Shown here piece by piece: positions 33,701 to 45,241 of a stretch of 64,000 nt of DNA (its first letter is position 1; the number at the start of each line of letters is the position of its first letter). Origin of the DNA: Gymnogyps californianus (Eukaryota > Chordata > Aves > Accipitriformes > Cathartidae); assembly GCF_018139145.2 (NCBI RefSeq), contig NC_059487.1:8267792-8331791 (forward strand). The letters are read 5' to 3'. The position numbers and the translations under genes were made by a program. The notes beneath the pieces are model-generated. The model was not told the DNA's origin and did not search any database. It worked only from the letters and a program-made list of their open reading frames with translations.

Positions 33701-36573
33701 AGCCCCATGCAGGTGGAGGGGGTGAATACACAAGTGATAAAAGCCTTCAGAGTCTGCTGCACCAGTGTACTGACCGGGAACAGGTTGCCCTGGGGCAAAG
33801 CTTTCCTGGAAGAGGTGGATCTGGCCCGTAAGAGAAGGAAGAAAAAGGGTTAACAGAAAGGGGTGTAAGTATAGGTCAGATAACGCATCCCAGCACCTAC
33901 CATATGCTGGGTAACAGACCTTCAGGCAACAAACCGTGCTGAGCACAGTCAGGCTGGTGAGGCTGCACAGCCCAAACAAGACCCCGCAGAAGGCATAGAG
34001 GGTGCACACTGCCTGGTTGAACAGCCACCTGCAAAGGAAAGTCTGTGGGTAAACCCAGCCCTTCCCCTCTGCCCGCGGCGGCTGGCTGACAGCCCCTGCC
34101 ACGCCGCTAGACGGGAATTTTCTCCCGTGGTCCCTGCTCTGGAGGAAGGCTGGGTATTTCCCAGCCGCTCTCCTGGCGGTGGGGCCTCAGCTGCCGGTCC
34201 CACACCAGAAGCAAAGCTGGCCATGCGTGGGGTGGCTGCAATGGGCTGCACGGATACTGGCACCTGACTGCCCAAGAAAACATGGGCATGATCTTGCCCC
34301 TAATTTGTTCCCTGAGCACCCCAGTGACAAGCACAGATGGAGCCACGGGCGCAGGAGCTGCCCTGATCCATGCCAGCGCACACCACTGCAATGCCCATGC
34401 CATGTGGGTGCCAGCTCAGAAATCCACCACCAAACCCCTTTTACAGCAGGTCTATGTGATAAACCAGAGGGGCAGGGAACAGCAAAGCACCCTGCTGTGG
34501 GATGGATGTCTGTGAGGTTACACAGTGCCCCAGTGCCACCAGACTGACGCCTTGGGTCCCTCCGCACCCCCTGTCAGGGATCTCCCCATTTCAAGACAAG
34601 GTTTGCAAACTGCACCGGGGCCATTGGCTAGTGCAGAGGTGCTTCCACAAGGTACCTGTGTGCAAAGAAGGAGGAGGTGGCCAAGGGGAAGAGCGTCACC
34701 GTCATGCTGAGGTCACTGATGGCCAGGTTGACGATGAAGAACTCGGCAGGCTTCAGCATGGACCTCTTCCGATAGGCCACCAGCAGGAGCAGCGAGTTCC
34801 CAGAGAGGGACATGATGCCTGTGGAGAAGGCAGAGGAATGGTGCTGTATGTAACAGAGGCGGGAAAGGAGCCAGGATCGTCTCGAGATGTTTGGAAGCAA
34901 ACACCGGAGATGTCTACAGAGGGTAGAAAGGGCTCCAGGCTTCCCTCTCTGGAGCGGGCTGAGCAGGGGAGCCCACAGGACCTGCAGAGCTCTGCGAGCA
35001 CATCTGGAGCTGCTTTACATTGAATTTGATCCCTTCCCCTTCCTGAGATCCTACAGAGGCGTTTGGTAGGAGGGCAGTGATGGGATGAGACTGCAAGGGG
35101 CTCCGGGTGCAGGATCTGGCCAAAGTCACTTCTTCCAGCTGGAAGGAGCAAGGGGGGCACTTCCTTCCAGCTAGATAAATAACAGGAGCTTTGTGCAATT
35201 GCTCTTCTGATGTGAGGCCAAGGAGCTGGGCCCCTTCGCCTTTTTAATTTCTTCCTGGCAATGTCACTCCTGTGAGTCTGTGTTGTCCAATATCATGGTA
35301 ACAAAATAAACAAGAAGAAAGGCATTATGAAGATCAAAGAAAATCCAGACTAAACAAAAGAAGGCTCTTTGTTTGCTATTAGTGTATTTAAAACAACAGT
35401 GGTGATTAAAATTTTATAACAAGGGCTTTCTCTCTTTTTTTTATTACGTAATTGTGCTTTCATTGAAAAGAGGTTTCCGTGTCCTCAGAAGGGGAATCTT
35501 TACTGCTCTTGGGGCAGGTTGGGTAGGATGAGAGTTTCTCCCTAATGGATTAGGCTGTAAATTAAATACCATGGTAAGAACCAGCTTCCAAAGCCGCTGA
35601 ATGGCCAACACGAAAGTTCCCCTCAGGAACAGGATTCCCACGCAGGACCTGGCCAAATCCAGAGCTTTGGAGGCTGTGGAGCTGCTGGAGGGTAGAGTAC
35701 TGAGATATTTGTCCTTCTTCCCAGCCTCACGAGGCGTTTTTCCCACAGAGCTAGTCTCACGTCTGTACTAAGTACATTTTATTAGCTTTACTAACTCATA
35801 GGAGCTGTAGGTGCCTATAGGACTGCTGGCAGTCCCAGTGGTGTGAGCATCCCTCGGCTTCGCCATGCTCGCAGGCATGAAAAACTCTTCTAGCATTTGG
35901 GAGACAACTTGCTCAGGGCTCAGAAAATTGGAAGGCTTTTCTTTGCCCATTGTTCACTTCTAGCCCACACCAACCAGGGCTAGGCCACCTCAGAGCACGT
36001 CCCAGCCCCTCAGTTTTGCCTGCTGGCTTTTCAGTGCCACTAACTCCAAATCACAGAACATTCATCAGCATCTTCTGCGGAAAGCAGGGGCCAGCTGGAG
36101 GTCCAAATCACCTCCAATAGTCATGAAGCTGGCAATGCTAACAGAGAGTCCCTACCCGTCTCGCATCGGGTGGCTGCAGTAGGAGTTACAGCACATTCCT
36201 CAAAGGTTGTTCTTCAACTTTCCAAATATTTAAAAACATAACTGGTGTTTGCAGTTGCCCTGAGAGGGGAATGCAGTCACCAAGCTTTGGCCAGATCATC
36301 CTTTTGAGTAACGTGGGGAGGGCTAACATGGGGAGGGCCAGTTTGATTATTCTGCTAATGACTGAACACTTCTGGAAGCATCAGTGACTGCAAAAGACCT
36401 GAATGTCTCTGGCAGGCAGGCAGGCCAGCAGGCACCTGGGCTGCCCGCAGCAGGGACACAGGTATAACAGGCTGTCTTTCCTTACCAAAGACTAAATAAA
36501 GCGTGCCAAAAATCAGGTCTTCTCTCTCCGATAACGTGGAGATGAACACCGAGGCATTGGACATATTTCCCAT
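30259..36573 (-). CDS. OPN5L1: OPN5L1, opsin 5-like 1 (retinal-binding GPCR), complete in five coding exons
   Basis: Coding pieces in transcript order: 36573-36486, 34818-34656, 34028-33901, 31960-31632, 30798-30259. All introns are GT-AG with compatible phases, giving 415 residues. Seven helices are visible. Landmarks: two N-glycosylation sequons (N3, N6), GN at 36-37 in helix 1, NLAxSD at 60-65, disulfide pair C92/C169, E163 (bovine Glu181 counterion), C170 (bovine 188 position), WTPY in helix 6, retinal Schiff-base lysine K280, NPxxY at 286-290, and a CCGC cluster at 316-319. A cysteine at the 188 position marks Opn5L1 within the neuropsin group. In chicken, Opn5L1 binds all-trans-retinal in the dark; light isomerises it and a Cys188 adduct forms, so it acts as a reverse, self-regenerating photoreceptor. 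The E/DRY triplet is V116-C117-C118 here. Mammals lack the gene. Confidence 0.93.
30799..31631 (-). other. OPN5L1 intron 4
   Basis: 0.83-kb intron, GTAGGG...TTCCAG. The + strand carries T-rich runs near 31,305-31,340; nothing else recognised. Confidence 0.85.
31632..31960 (-). CDS. OPN5L1: OPN5L1 exon 4 (helices 4-5, Cys188 position)
   Basis: 329 nt, acceptor CTGCCGCAG, donor GTAGGG. It encodes NKFSPCHAGVLLLCVWAYAL (helix 4), the second extracellular loop AEWGSYGPEPYGTACCITW, helix 5 with P195 and Y203, and the basic third cytoplasmic loop up to SLVVK. In the loop, E163 equals bovine Glu181, C169 is the disulfide partner and C170 takes position 188. It ends in phase 0. Confidence 0.95.
31961..33900 (-). 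other. OPN5L1 intron 3
   Basis: 1.94-kb intron, GTAGGT...CCGCAG. Around 32,365-32,420 a stretch with CTGCACCCACGGCCCCAC is present twice (about 28-bp unit). Open frames here are GC-driven and carry no recognisable domain. Confidence 0.85.
33901..34028 (-). CDS. OPN5L1: OPN5L1 exon 3 (helix 3, modified DRY region)
   Basis: 128 nt, acceptor CTTTGCAG, donor GTAGGT. It encodes (R)WLFNQAVCTLYAFCGVLFG, then LCSLTSLTVLSTVCCLKVCY and PAY. Without gaps it aligns to the OPN5 segment HRW...C...SLDRYLKICYLSYG, so the DRY triplet is replaced by VCC while LK.CY..YG is kept. C92 is the conserved disulfide cysteine, and Y95 stands at the bovine Glu113 position. Confidence 0.94.
34029..34655 (-). other. OPN5L1 intron 2
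   Basis: 0.63-kb intron, GTACCT...TTGCAG. Nothing else recognised. Confidence 0.85.
34656..34818 (-). CDS. OPN5L1: OPN5L1 exon 2 (helices 1-2)
   Basis: 163 nt, acceptor CTCCACAG, donor GTACCT. It encodes (G)IMSLSGNSLLLLVAYRKRS followed by MLKPAEFFIVNLAISDL and the rest of helix 2 to FFAH. KPAE..IVNLA.SD is the typical opsin helix-2 entry. Confidence 0.94.
34819..36485 (-). other. OPN5L1 intron 1
   Basis: 1.67-kb intron, GTAAGG...CCACAG. An AT-rich stretch lies at about 35.28-35.46 kb. Nothing else recognised. Confidence 0.85.
36486..36573 (-). CDS. OPN5L1: OPN5L1 first coding exon (N terminus, helix 1 start)
   Basis: 88 nt, ATG at 36,573-36,571, donor GTAAGG. It encodes MGNMSNASVF, then ISTLSEREDLIFGTLYLVF plus one base of Gly. 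The sequons NMS and NAS fit an extracellular N terminus. The ATG is immediately preceded by TTGCTTTGCAG, which itself looks like a splice acceptor, so 5' UTR exons may lie further right. An in-frame Met at 36,669 also exists upstream without a stop between; I prefer the 36,573 start because it gives a normal short opsin N terminus. Confidence 0.85.
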
Positions 36574-36804
36574 CTGCAAAGCAAGATACAAATACAAGTG
36601 AGAGTGAATTTTGGCTAACGAAGGAGTGCTCAGCTTCCTCGGTTCCCAGGGAGGACAGCTCGGTGACACGCTCCTGGCACAGTGCTACAACCAAGCCAGC
36701 AGCGTGCAATCCCCGGGCCCCACCACTGCGGGAGGTGGCTTCATTAATGCTGCCTGCAGCACTGACCTAACCGGCTGGGCAGGGGCCGATAATAGGATCA
36801 GGCT

Positions 36805-36824
36805 GGTAATCTCTCTTGATTACC
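36805..36824. promoter_or_regulatory. Inverted TAATC half-sites upstream of OPN5L1
   Basis: GGTAATC-(6 nt)-GATTACC, a perfect 7-bp inverted repeat 232 bp upstream of the OPN5L1 ATG. TAATC is the core recognised by OTX/CRX-type homeodomain factors that drive photoreceptor genes. Further GATTAG/ATTAG cores follow at about 36,850-36,857. The regulatory role is inferred. Confidence 0.45.
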
Positions 36825-38135
36825 ATTTCTTCAATTACAGATTTCACTGATTAGCATTAGCCTTTGGATCTAAATTTTCTTTGCAAGTCTCGGCCATGTG
36901 CTGACTGCAGCAGGCACTGTGCGTTTGGACATGGGGACCAGCTGCTCGGAGCTGGAGGCTTCGTGTTCTGCAGAGTCCTCCACCTCCTCCAGGCTTGCCT
37001 CGTCCTTCATGTGCCTCCGCCTGTCCCTGTGTCCACATCAGCAGAGAGGCTTGGCCCAAACTCTCTTTGTGATGCAGCCAAGACCTGTTCATGTGCCATC
37101 CCGGCAGCATATTAATTGCCTCTACTGTGAGACATGCACTGTGTGTGCTGAGAAGGGCCCATGCAGACAAGGGGACTTGAAACAAGCTGTTCATCCAACC
37201 CTGGCCCAGGAGACCCCACAGCTGGGGACAGAAAGGAATTGTCACCCTGATAATCACTGCTCCTGGCTGGGACCTTCCTTCTTCAGCTGTAACTAAATCT
37301 GATCCATGCTGCCAGCAGTGCAGGTGGTGAAGAACTTGAGGGTGAACACATGTATTAACAAAAAAAGAAAAAAAAGAGCAGTAAAAAGTCATTCCCTTTC
37401 TTGGGGTGTCTGACTCAATCATTGAGTTTTATCGGCCTAATTAGTTTCCCTGTTATTTCAAGCCGCTGAGCCAAAGGTTCCCAAGTGCTTACGAAGTTAA
37501 TAGGGGGTAGTAAAGCAGAACAGCAGATGTGTTTCAGTATATTCACTCCCTTCACTGATAACAAATAAATGGAAAAATATTTTGTTCAGGTGAAGAAAAA
37601 AAAAGAGAGGGGGCGAGAGAAAATAATGGTTTAATTATATGTTTCGATAGCTGTTAGCTTGCTTGCTGGGATGTTTAATGCATGCAGTATTCCTGCCTCC
37701 TTCCCCAAGGTCCCTACCTGCACGCTGCGGGAGAACTGAAAACAGCGCTGTGCCGGGGAGCAGGGGCTGCGGGGGGGAAGGCAGCCGGGGCCAGCCTGGG
37801 CACAGTTTAACCCTCACAAGTGGCAACAGGCTGCTTATTCCTGCCCCATAGCCTGGTCTTCATAGGGCCATGCTGCGAGCTGGAACAGGGAACAGATTTG
37901 GCCTTATGGGGAGGAGGAGAATAACAGTAATATCCCCAGCACAGATCCCTACCTGATCTCTAACTGCCATGAGGCAGCTTCGGAGCTATCACATGGGCCA
38001 AGAGCCGTGGGAGATGGAGCCGCCTTTTCCATGAGCTTTGCTGACATGGACTTCACAAACAGAGCAACTACCCTTGTTATCTGTACCCAGGTGAAAATGC
38101 CTGCCTCACATCCAAGGCTGCATTCAGACAGATGG

Positions 38136-38168
38136 AGCTAATTACTTGAGGTAACAAGTAAATTAGCT
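38136..38168. repeat. Imperfect inverted repeat with TAATTA cores
   Basis: Left arm AGCTAATTACTTG, 6-nt loop, right arm CAAGTAAATTAGCT. The arms pair except for one extra A. It contains homeodomain-type ATTA cores. It is too short and AT-rich to be called an RNA gene. Confidence 0.5.
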
Positions 38169-41100
38169 TTGAGTGTAAATGTATTTTAAGACATTAATTG
38201 GTGTTAAACTGCCAAGAGATCCTGCCAATAGCTCTTCATTCTCTGTGTTACTGGCCCATACAATCAAATACCAATGGCCCATGGTTCCTCTGGCCTACTT
38301 CATGGCTTTCTTGGGTTAGGTGGGCACACAACCTATGGTATGTTCACAGCTCACATAGTCCCACTTGCTACTTTTCAGTGAGCCTATCTCAAACATCTGA
38401 TGTTAAGCAATCAAATATTTTTATGGTCAGTGCCTACATACCATGAGTATGATGGAGTTGCCTCTGCAGGCCAGGCAGGATGCTGGTTAATTTAGTTAAT
38501 GGGAGCTGCAATGGTCATCCATGGTTCTCAATTCACTCTGTTGAAATTCTGGCCTCTCTGGATGGTTCCTGCTCCCCTTATGAACAGAGACAGTGGAAAG
38601 CAAGAGAACTGGTCTGTGCAAAACAGTCCCGACAAGTGTGTGCTGCACAGAAAGAGGTGTCATGCACTGAAGACAGAAGGAGCAACAGCAAGCCAGGTTT
38701 TGGCTTGCTCGCTCTAGTAGACAAGGCCAAAGACCTTGTGCTGCTGGCAGACTCCCACATCCTTGAGACATGTTTTGCCCAGGTTACTGGTTTGACAGCT
38801 TGATGCAAATGTGATTTTAAATTAAGCTCCATTTACATCATCCTGCTAAGCTGACAGAGGCTCTCAGGAAGCTGTGTGGCACACTTGCCTCCTTCCCCAA
38901 CTCATTTATTGGCTTTTGGCGATGAGAAAGAGGTACCGTACTGTTTTGAAATGCCCCATCCTCCTGCCTGGGTCTGGAAAGTCTGGTCTGTGGCATTGCA
39001 TGGACATCGTGAAGGCATACATGGACAGCCAGGAGGTCTAACCACTTCTGTTTGGATTTCCTAGTACAGTCTTTCACCTCAGAGGAATGACCACCACACC
39101 TGGGATTTTTACAATCTTTTATTGTGCAAAACAAGGCACATTTAACAACAGCATGTGCTTTACCAAGAAACTAAACCTTGGCTATCATCTGCCGGCTTGG
39201 AAGAGGCTGCTAGGCCCTTAGGGTTTGATAAGCAAGCACCTATGGGAAAAAGCGCCAAGCAGTGTGGTTGCCCAGGCAGGCTGACAGGCACGCAGCTAAT
39301 TTGCTTCTTGAACATATCAAATGTCCCCTGTCTTGTTACCAGTACGTACAAGTACAGTACAGCAACTTCTCATACATCATTACTTGTATTTATGTACATG
39401 CAGTTTTGATGTTCAGTCTTAGAAATTCAAACTCTCTTAGTAATTGCCTGGTAAAATATGTAACGAAAATATTAACATTTGCATCCTAGAGGCTTCCTAC
39501 TTTAAACAATATAGTATTGCTGTCAGAGCAGCAACCTGACTTGGAGGACTCCGTGCCAGCCCAGCACACACTTTGCAGGTGCCCACTCCCCTGACCTGCT
39601 CTCCTGGCCGGTGGACGTTGCTCTCTCAGTTCTGCTTTGGCACCGAGGTAGCCTTGGACCACTCTAACACATTTCAATGTCCTCATTTGCATGACACAGG
39701 CCAGCTGCATCAATTTGCTTTTCTTAGCAAACATAATTCACAAGGTGCTTGCTTTACACACCTCCTACCTTCTCCCTATTCATCTTGCCTGGTTGCAGTG
39801 CAGAGGACCAAGTGCTGTCAGTGTGGCCCCACAGCAGCAGATGCTGCTCATGAGAAGGTTATGAGAAGTCACTGTAACCTCCATCCCCTCGCTTGGGCTT
39901 TTTAGCTGCTCTGGGCAGAGTGGAAACTCCCTGGCCATCCCCGTAAATGTCTACACAACATAATTACCAGGGCACACAGGGTTGGAGTCTGAGCAGCAAT
40001 GGGCCAAGATCCACCCTGAGCTCTGCTTAGAGGGAAAAGGGTTTAGGCAGAGAATTATCCCAGCTAATATTAACTTGGGAAGCTGCACGCCAGTCCTCAG
40101 CCTGTGCTGGATATCCAGGGAAGTAATTCACTGCCTGATCTTTCTGCACTTGCACCACACTAAAAGCATCCCAGAGTAACTCAGTTTGCTCAGTTCGTCA
40201 CCTGCTCGCAGGCTTTCACTTACAGGTTTATGTTGAAGGTGAGTGTCCCCTCTCTGTGTCCTCAGCATGACTGATGGCACCTGCAGCTCCGGGAAGCTCA
40301 TCCCTGCCTGCCCGGCTGAGGCACTGGGACGCGCTGGTATCCAGCCAGGGTGGCCTTTCCCATTTGCTCCCTGGGAGCTTGGGGAATTGAATCGACAGGA
40401 ATCCATGAATCCCAGACAAGAGGCACCAGCACAGAGTCGACACCAGACAGTTTTAAGCTGTCCCTCCTCGCCCCAGTCTGTGCTGGGCCCATCTTTCAGC
40501 AGATATTAAAGCAATAGCAAAACTGTCATTACCTGTTCTGGGAGCTGGGTAGTCCCAGGCCCTGTGACTCCGGTGTGCTCCCTCGGCAAGGGCAGCCTGC
40601 AGAAACCAGCCCAACTGCTGTGCTCCTTCAAGGTTACACCCCAGTGCAAGCCAGGCTCTGGGCATCCAGTACACACTGCTTGATTGCAGAGAAACTACAA
40701 AATCGTTTAGGAGGGGAGCACAGCAGCTCTGGGGGTGGGAGATGATTGTTTTCTCCCTTTAGGAGATCAATCATTTCAATAAAAGGATGTTCCTGGATAC
40801 CTGATACTGACCCTGCGATGTGAGCCCCTTGCAAGCACTCCAAGCGCTTTCACACCCAGGGTTCAAGCTCAGTCTCTCCCTTTATTGACTGTCTGGTGGA
40901 GACTTAGATTCTCCCTTGAGATTTCCACTGACAATCCCGACTTGCTGGACACAAGTGCTGGAAATCCCTAGCAGGAAAAAGGGAAACATTTCCCAACCTT
41001 TCTTCACCTGCCCTGTAGAAATCTTGTCCCTAGCCTCAAATCCTTGCCATATTACGCAGTGACTCATAAAGAATAGCAAAATAAATGGGGCTTGTGTTCA

Positions 41101-44100
41101 GGTTTTGTTCAAAATCTTGTGAGTCATTTTATCTTAGGAAAAAGCAGCAATGGCAAATCTGGGCTTTAGTGGAAGACCGTTAGCCGGCTGCAAGACAGAC
41201 AACTAGGGGATCTAAGGCTTTAACTGAAGGGAGCAGGCAGAACTGATGGGACACTGCAGAAAAGTTCTCTGATGAGATTTCTCCACCACAAGGAAGCAGA
41301 AAAGGTTGGAGCCCAACTTCTCCCTTTTTCAGGCCACCCTCTAAAAGGTTTGTGGGGAAATGGGCTTTCCTCCTCACCAGCACATGCAGGAGCAGGCAGG
41401 GCAGGGTGAGAACATCACTCTGATGCATATTCATAATTGTCAGGGTGAGAAAGCTGCTTCAGAGTATTTAATTTCACAGCTAACGAAAGTCCAGTCTCAA
41501 TGTGCTTTCTATGATGTATGTCCTTAGGAGCCCACCTCTCCCTTCCTTGTGTGCCAAAGCATTTTAACTGACGCTAAGGTTAAATTTATTAGAAAACCAC
41601 CAAGTTATTAGACCCACAGTATGACACCGTGGATGTGGAAAGGGAAGGAGGGAGGAGGTTTTGCTACATATTCATCAGCTTCTAAGTTTCTCTTCAGAAT
41701 TTCTTGAGAAAGTGGCTCTTTCCCCTTAACCACAAACAGATAAAAAATGGGCAGAGCTTCCACAGGCACATTTTGGATGTGTGCGCTAAGATAGGAGCCT
41801 GTGCCTTTGGGATAAATGCACGCGCTGTCGGGCAGTTATAGCTCTGTCTGGGGCACTGAGTTACAGCACTTGTCCATACAAGTGCCTTCAGCATTGCTTG
41901 TTGCTCTGACCATCCCTATATGCAACAGACTGCAAGGAAGGGAGGTGCAGTTTCTGGTGATGAGAGCCCTGCGACGGTGCAAGCTGGGCGAGACCCAGCC
42001 GAGGGGTCAGAGCGATGGAGTGATGTCCCAAGCTGCAGAGTGCCACCCGGGAATGGGACTGGGAGTCACTCGCCCTGGGAGCAGAGTTGGTGCAGAGGAG
42101 AGTGAATCCAGCAGGAGAAGAGGATGTGGAGGTGCTGGAGACTGGCAGCTCCCCTTGTACTATGGGTGGGCAGGAGGACATAGTGCCGGTGGTGAAAGGG
42201 GGCTGCTGGGTTCATCTCCTTCACAGAGCACCCTGGATGCTAAATGCTTCACAGCCCAGTGAAAATAATCTCCCTTACTCTCCTGTGCTCTTTGGAGGGT
42301 AAAAAGTGTCCATGTACAGGGACAGGTGATTTATACCTCTCTGTACCAGACTGAGTGACTCTGGCCATGAGAATGACGTCCTTCATTAACCTAATTGGAA
42401 ACAACCTTCATTTAGGGCTGAGCAAATCATTCCTGAAATTCTCATAATGCATAGTTCTCCCCTAGGCCATATTTCATTCTTCCTCAAGAGCCCTTGGAAG
42501 CAGACATGCTGAACACAGCACATGCACACCACCTCTCCAAGATGCTTTAGCAAAGCATATGCATATTAAGAACACGGAGCCTGGGAAAAAGGAGGGACTG
42601 TGGTCACACAGCTGCACTGGTGACGAGACAGGGCAAGGCCCAGCATAAACAGTCTGGAAGGAATTGTTCCTGCTCCTCAGCGTGTATGCACACACGCAGC
42701 AAAGGAAGGAGAGAACTGGCAAAGCTTGCAGGACTTTATTTCCTTCAGATCCCTGGCAGGTCTCCATCTTGCAATACATTAGGGGAGCTACAAGTGTCCT
42801 GTGAGATCAAGCTGACAAAAAGTAACAATAATCCAGGGGAGAGGAACTCATATTTCTGACATATTACTTGGGATAGGCTTTATTTTTATGGTTGTGCTTG
42901 AGCTATTTGTAAAGCACACATGTCTCATTGTAATACAATGAAAATTACAAAAATGCATCTCTTGCACTGATAGATATGCTGATGTCATTGACACACAGAC
43001 AATAAATCAGTTTTATAGAAATATGGAGAGCTATCATTTTTGTGTCTGGAAGTAAATGATAAACTAGATCCTGTAAACTTACAGTAGCTATGTGCAGCGT
43101 ACAGGCAAGTGAAGCTAGGATCAGTACAAAAACTATTGCAAAAATCTCAGACTTTCCCCTGCTGCTTTCACTGGAGGCGTGTAAAGCCTTTCCCTCCCAG
43201 ATGAATTAGAAGGTGGTGCGCTTGCCTGAGCTCCTCTGTGAGGGGGATGCTGGGACCTCTTCACACCTGGCCCCAGGAGGTGCTTACATGGTCCTTACCC
43301 TTGTGGAAACAAGACAGTGTGAGTAACCTGCTTCCCTGCCGATTCACAAACCTGTTCTGGTTCTGCTTGCCTGCTGGAAACCTGCCCAAAGGCCTCCCTC
43401 TCTCTGAGCTGCTCCCTCAGGTGAGGGTGCGACAGAGGGGGAAGCTTGCACAAGCCTCCCCCTCTGCTGTCATGTTTAGTGGAGAGTCACAAGCCGCAGA
43501 AGCATCAGTGCAGGTACTAAACACATTCACACTCATTTCTGACAGAAACAGCTGCTGGAGTTTTCTTCCAACTCAAAAACATTTCAAAAACATGACTATG
43601 CTAAATCAGGACTAAATCTGTAACTCCTCTGGGAAGGACTTCAGACAAGAATGTCTCATCGGGGGCTACCCAGCCAGCACAACACAGCCCTTTAAAATCA
43701 AACTGTTTGGCCACGTAGTCTTTGGGCATACAAAGCTGCTGTTGAATTTGATTTAAGCTCCATTGCTCAGACTCTGTTCTGAGAAGAGACAGACGGTGAA
43801 AGCTCCTTTCCCCTCAATTTAATCAGACTTCAAAATGAGATGAAGTTTTCCAAGCAGCTGCTGCCACAGGTACATTACCAGGAAACCCTTGTATTCTGCA
43901 TCCCAGACCCTATTCTTGTGTTCCCAGGAAGAATCAAACCTAAACCTGCATCCCATGTCCTTATCTGGCACCTAGGAGGACACTGGCATGGCTGGACTGG
44001 CCTGATCATAGGCACTCTGTCTACCTGAAAACCCATACATTTTATTTTGTGTGATTGTTGGTTTTGCCCTTTTCCTCTCCAGACTTGGACAGTTGCTTTT

Positions 44101-44879
44101 CTTCAGCCAACGTGTCACAAAGCCAGAGCCTTTCTTGGAGAGGAGGAGGAAACCTGATGAGCCTGGAAACTCAGCTGACCTCCAGTCTCTTTCAATAGTA
44201 AATAGCAGGAATCGATTTCTGCAATTCCTAGCACAGGGGAAGCTTAGACACTGCTGCCTGCCTAGCAAAAAAAGCAAGCCTTAAAAAGTCATAGAAGAGG
44301 AAAAGAGCATAGCTGAGTGACTGCTCAGTATCTGAAGGACAGGTTGCAGCGTAAGGCAAGGCAGCCCTCAGTCCCCTACCCAAAATCACTTTGTAGATTA
44401 CAGAGTTTTCCTGTGCCGGGGCTGCCCATCCCCATCGGTTACAGAGAAAACAAGTCTGCTTTTTGCCTCCCCCTGTTAGCCACCCAGGTCTCTTGCAAGC
44501 CCCTTTGAGAGGGGGTGCAACCCCATGCACGCGCACACCCTAAAGCTCTCAGTGAAATGTGTCGCACACACGCACCAGTGCCCAAGGCTGCCCAGGCGCG
44601 GAGCAGAGGTCGCACCCAGGGCTGGCACTGCCGGTCCCCCATGCCCACCCCGAGACACGCACTGCCCCGGTGCTGCGCTCCATCACCCCCCGGGGGAGCG
44701 TGTCTCTCACAGCCCCGGCGACACAGCTAGCGGGGCTGGGCTCCCTGCCCTCCTGCACCTGGGGACACCCACGGGGACCGTGTCCTCCCCACACCCAGGC
44801 CCGGGGATGCTCGGGGGCACCGCGTCCCTCCCGGGGACGCCCGGGGCTGCGCCTCCCCCGCGGCCGGGCCCCCCTTACC

Positions 44880-45060
44880 TTCCCCGGCGGAGCCCCCGCC
44901 CCGGCGCAGCCCGCTCCGCTCTCCGCCGCCAGAAACTTGCCGGGGCTCCCGCGGCAGCTCCGCGGGGCGGCGGCGAGGGGGGCGCAGGTTCCGCGCCCGC
45001 GGGAGCGCGGCGGCTGCCACCGCGGCTCAGCACCGGCGGCCGCGGACAGCTCCGCTCCCG
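44880..45060 (-). other. Possible non-coding first exon (minus strand) ending at 44,879
   Basis: Inferred only from the CpG island and the strong donor at 44,878-44,873. The right boundary is arbitrary. If spliced to the acceptor before the OPN5L1 ATG it would add 5' UTR. Confidence 0.25.
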
Positions 45061-45073
45061 CCGCGCGCTGCCC

Positions 45074-45241
45074 GGGCTCTGCCCTGCCCTGCCCGCGCCG
45101 GGGCTGAGCCCTGCCCGCACCGGGCTCTGCTCTGCCCTGCCCTGCCCGCGCCGGGGCTGAGCCCTGCCTGCACCGGGCTCTGCCCTGCCCTGCCCGCGCC
45201 GGGGCTGAGCGCTGCCCGCACCGGGCTCTGCCCTGCCCGCG
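45074..45241. repeat. GC-rich minisatellite, 48-53-bp units, about 3.5 copies
   Basis: Units contain GGGCTCTGCCCTGCCCTGCC, then CGCGCCGGGGCTGAGC and CCTGCCCGCACC. The second unit has an extra CTGCT. This repeat creates the long open frames of repetitive Ala/Gly/Arg/Pro composition on both strands in the CpG island. Confidence 0.85.

Larger units (their letters stand above)
36574..44500. other. Non-coding region upstream of OPN5L1
   Basis: About 7.9 kb without a recognisable coding exon on either strand. It may be a 5' UTR intron of OPN5L1 if transcription starts in the CpG island to the right. It has ATTA-rich patches near 37.4-37.7 and 38.1-38.2 kb that could be enhancers; I cannot prove this. 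Confidence 0.6.

Noticed and set aside
36574..36669. In-frame upstream Met extending the OPN5L1 N terminus
   Set aside because: The extension crosses an acceptor-like TTTGCAG and would put 32 non-opsin residues before the glycosylated N terminus. The MGNMSN start is preferred.
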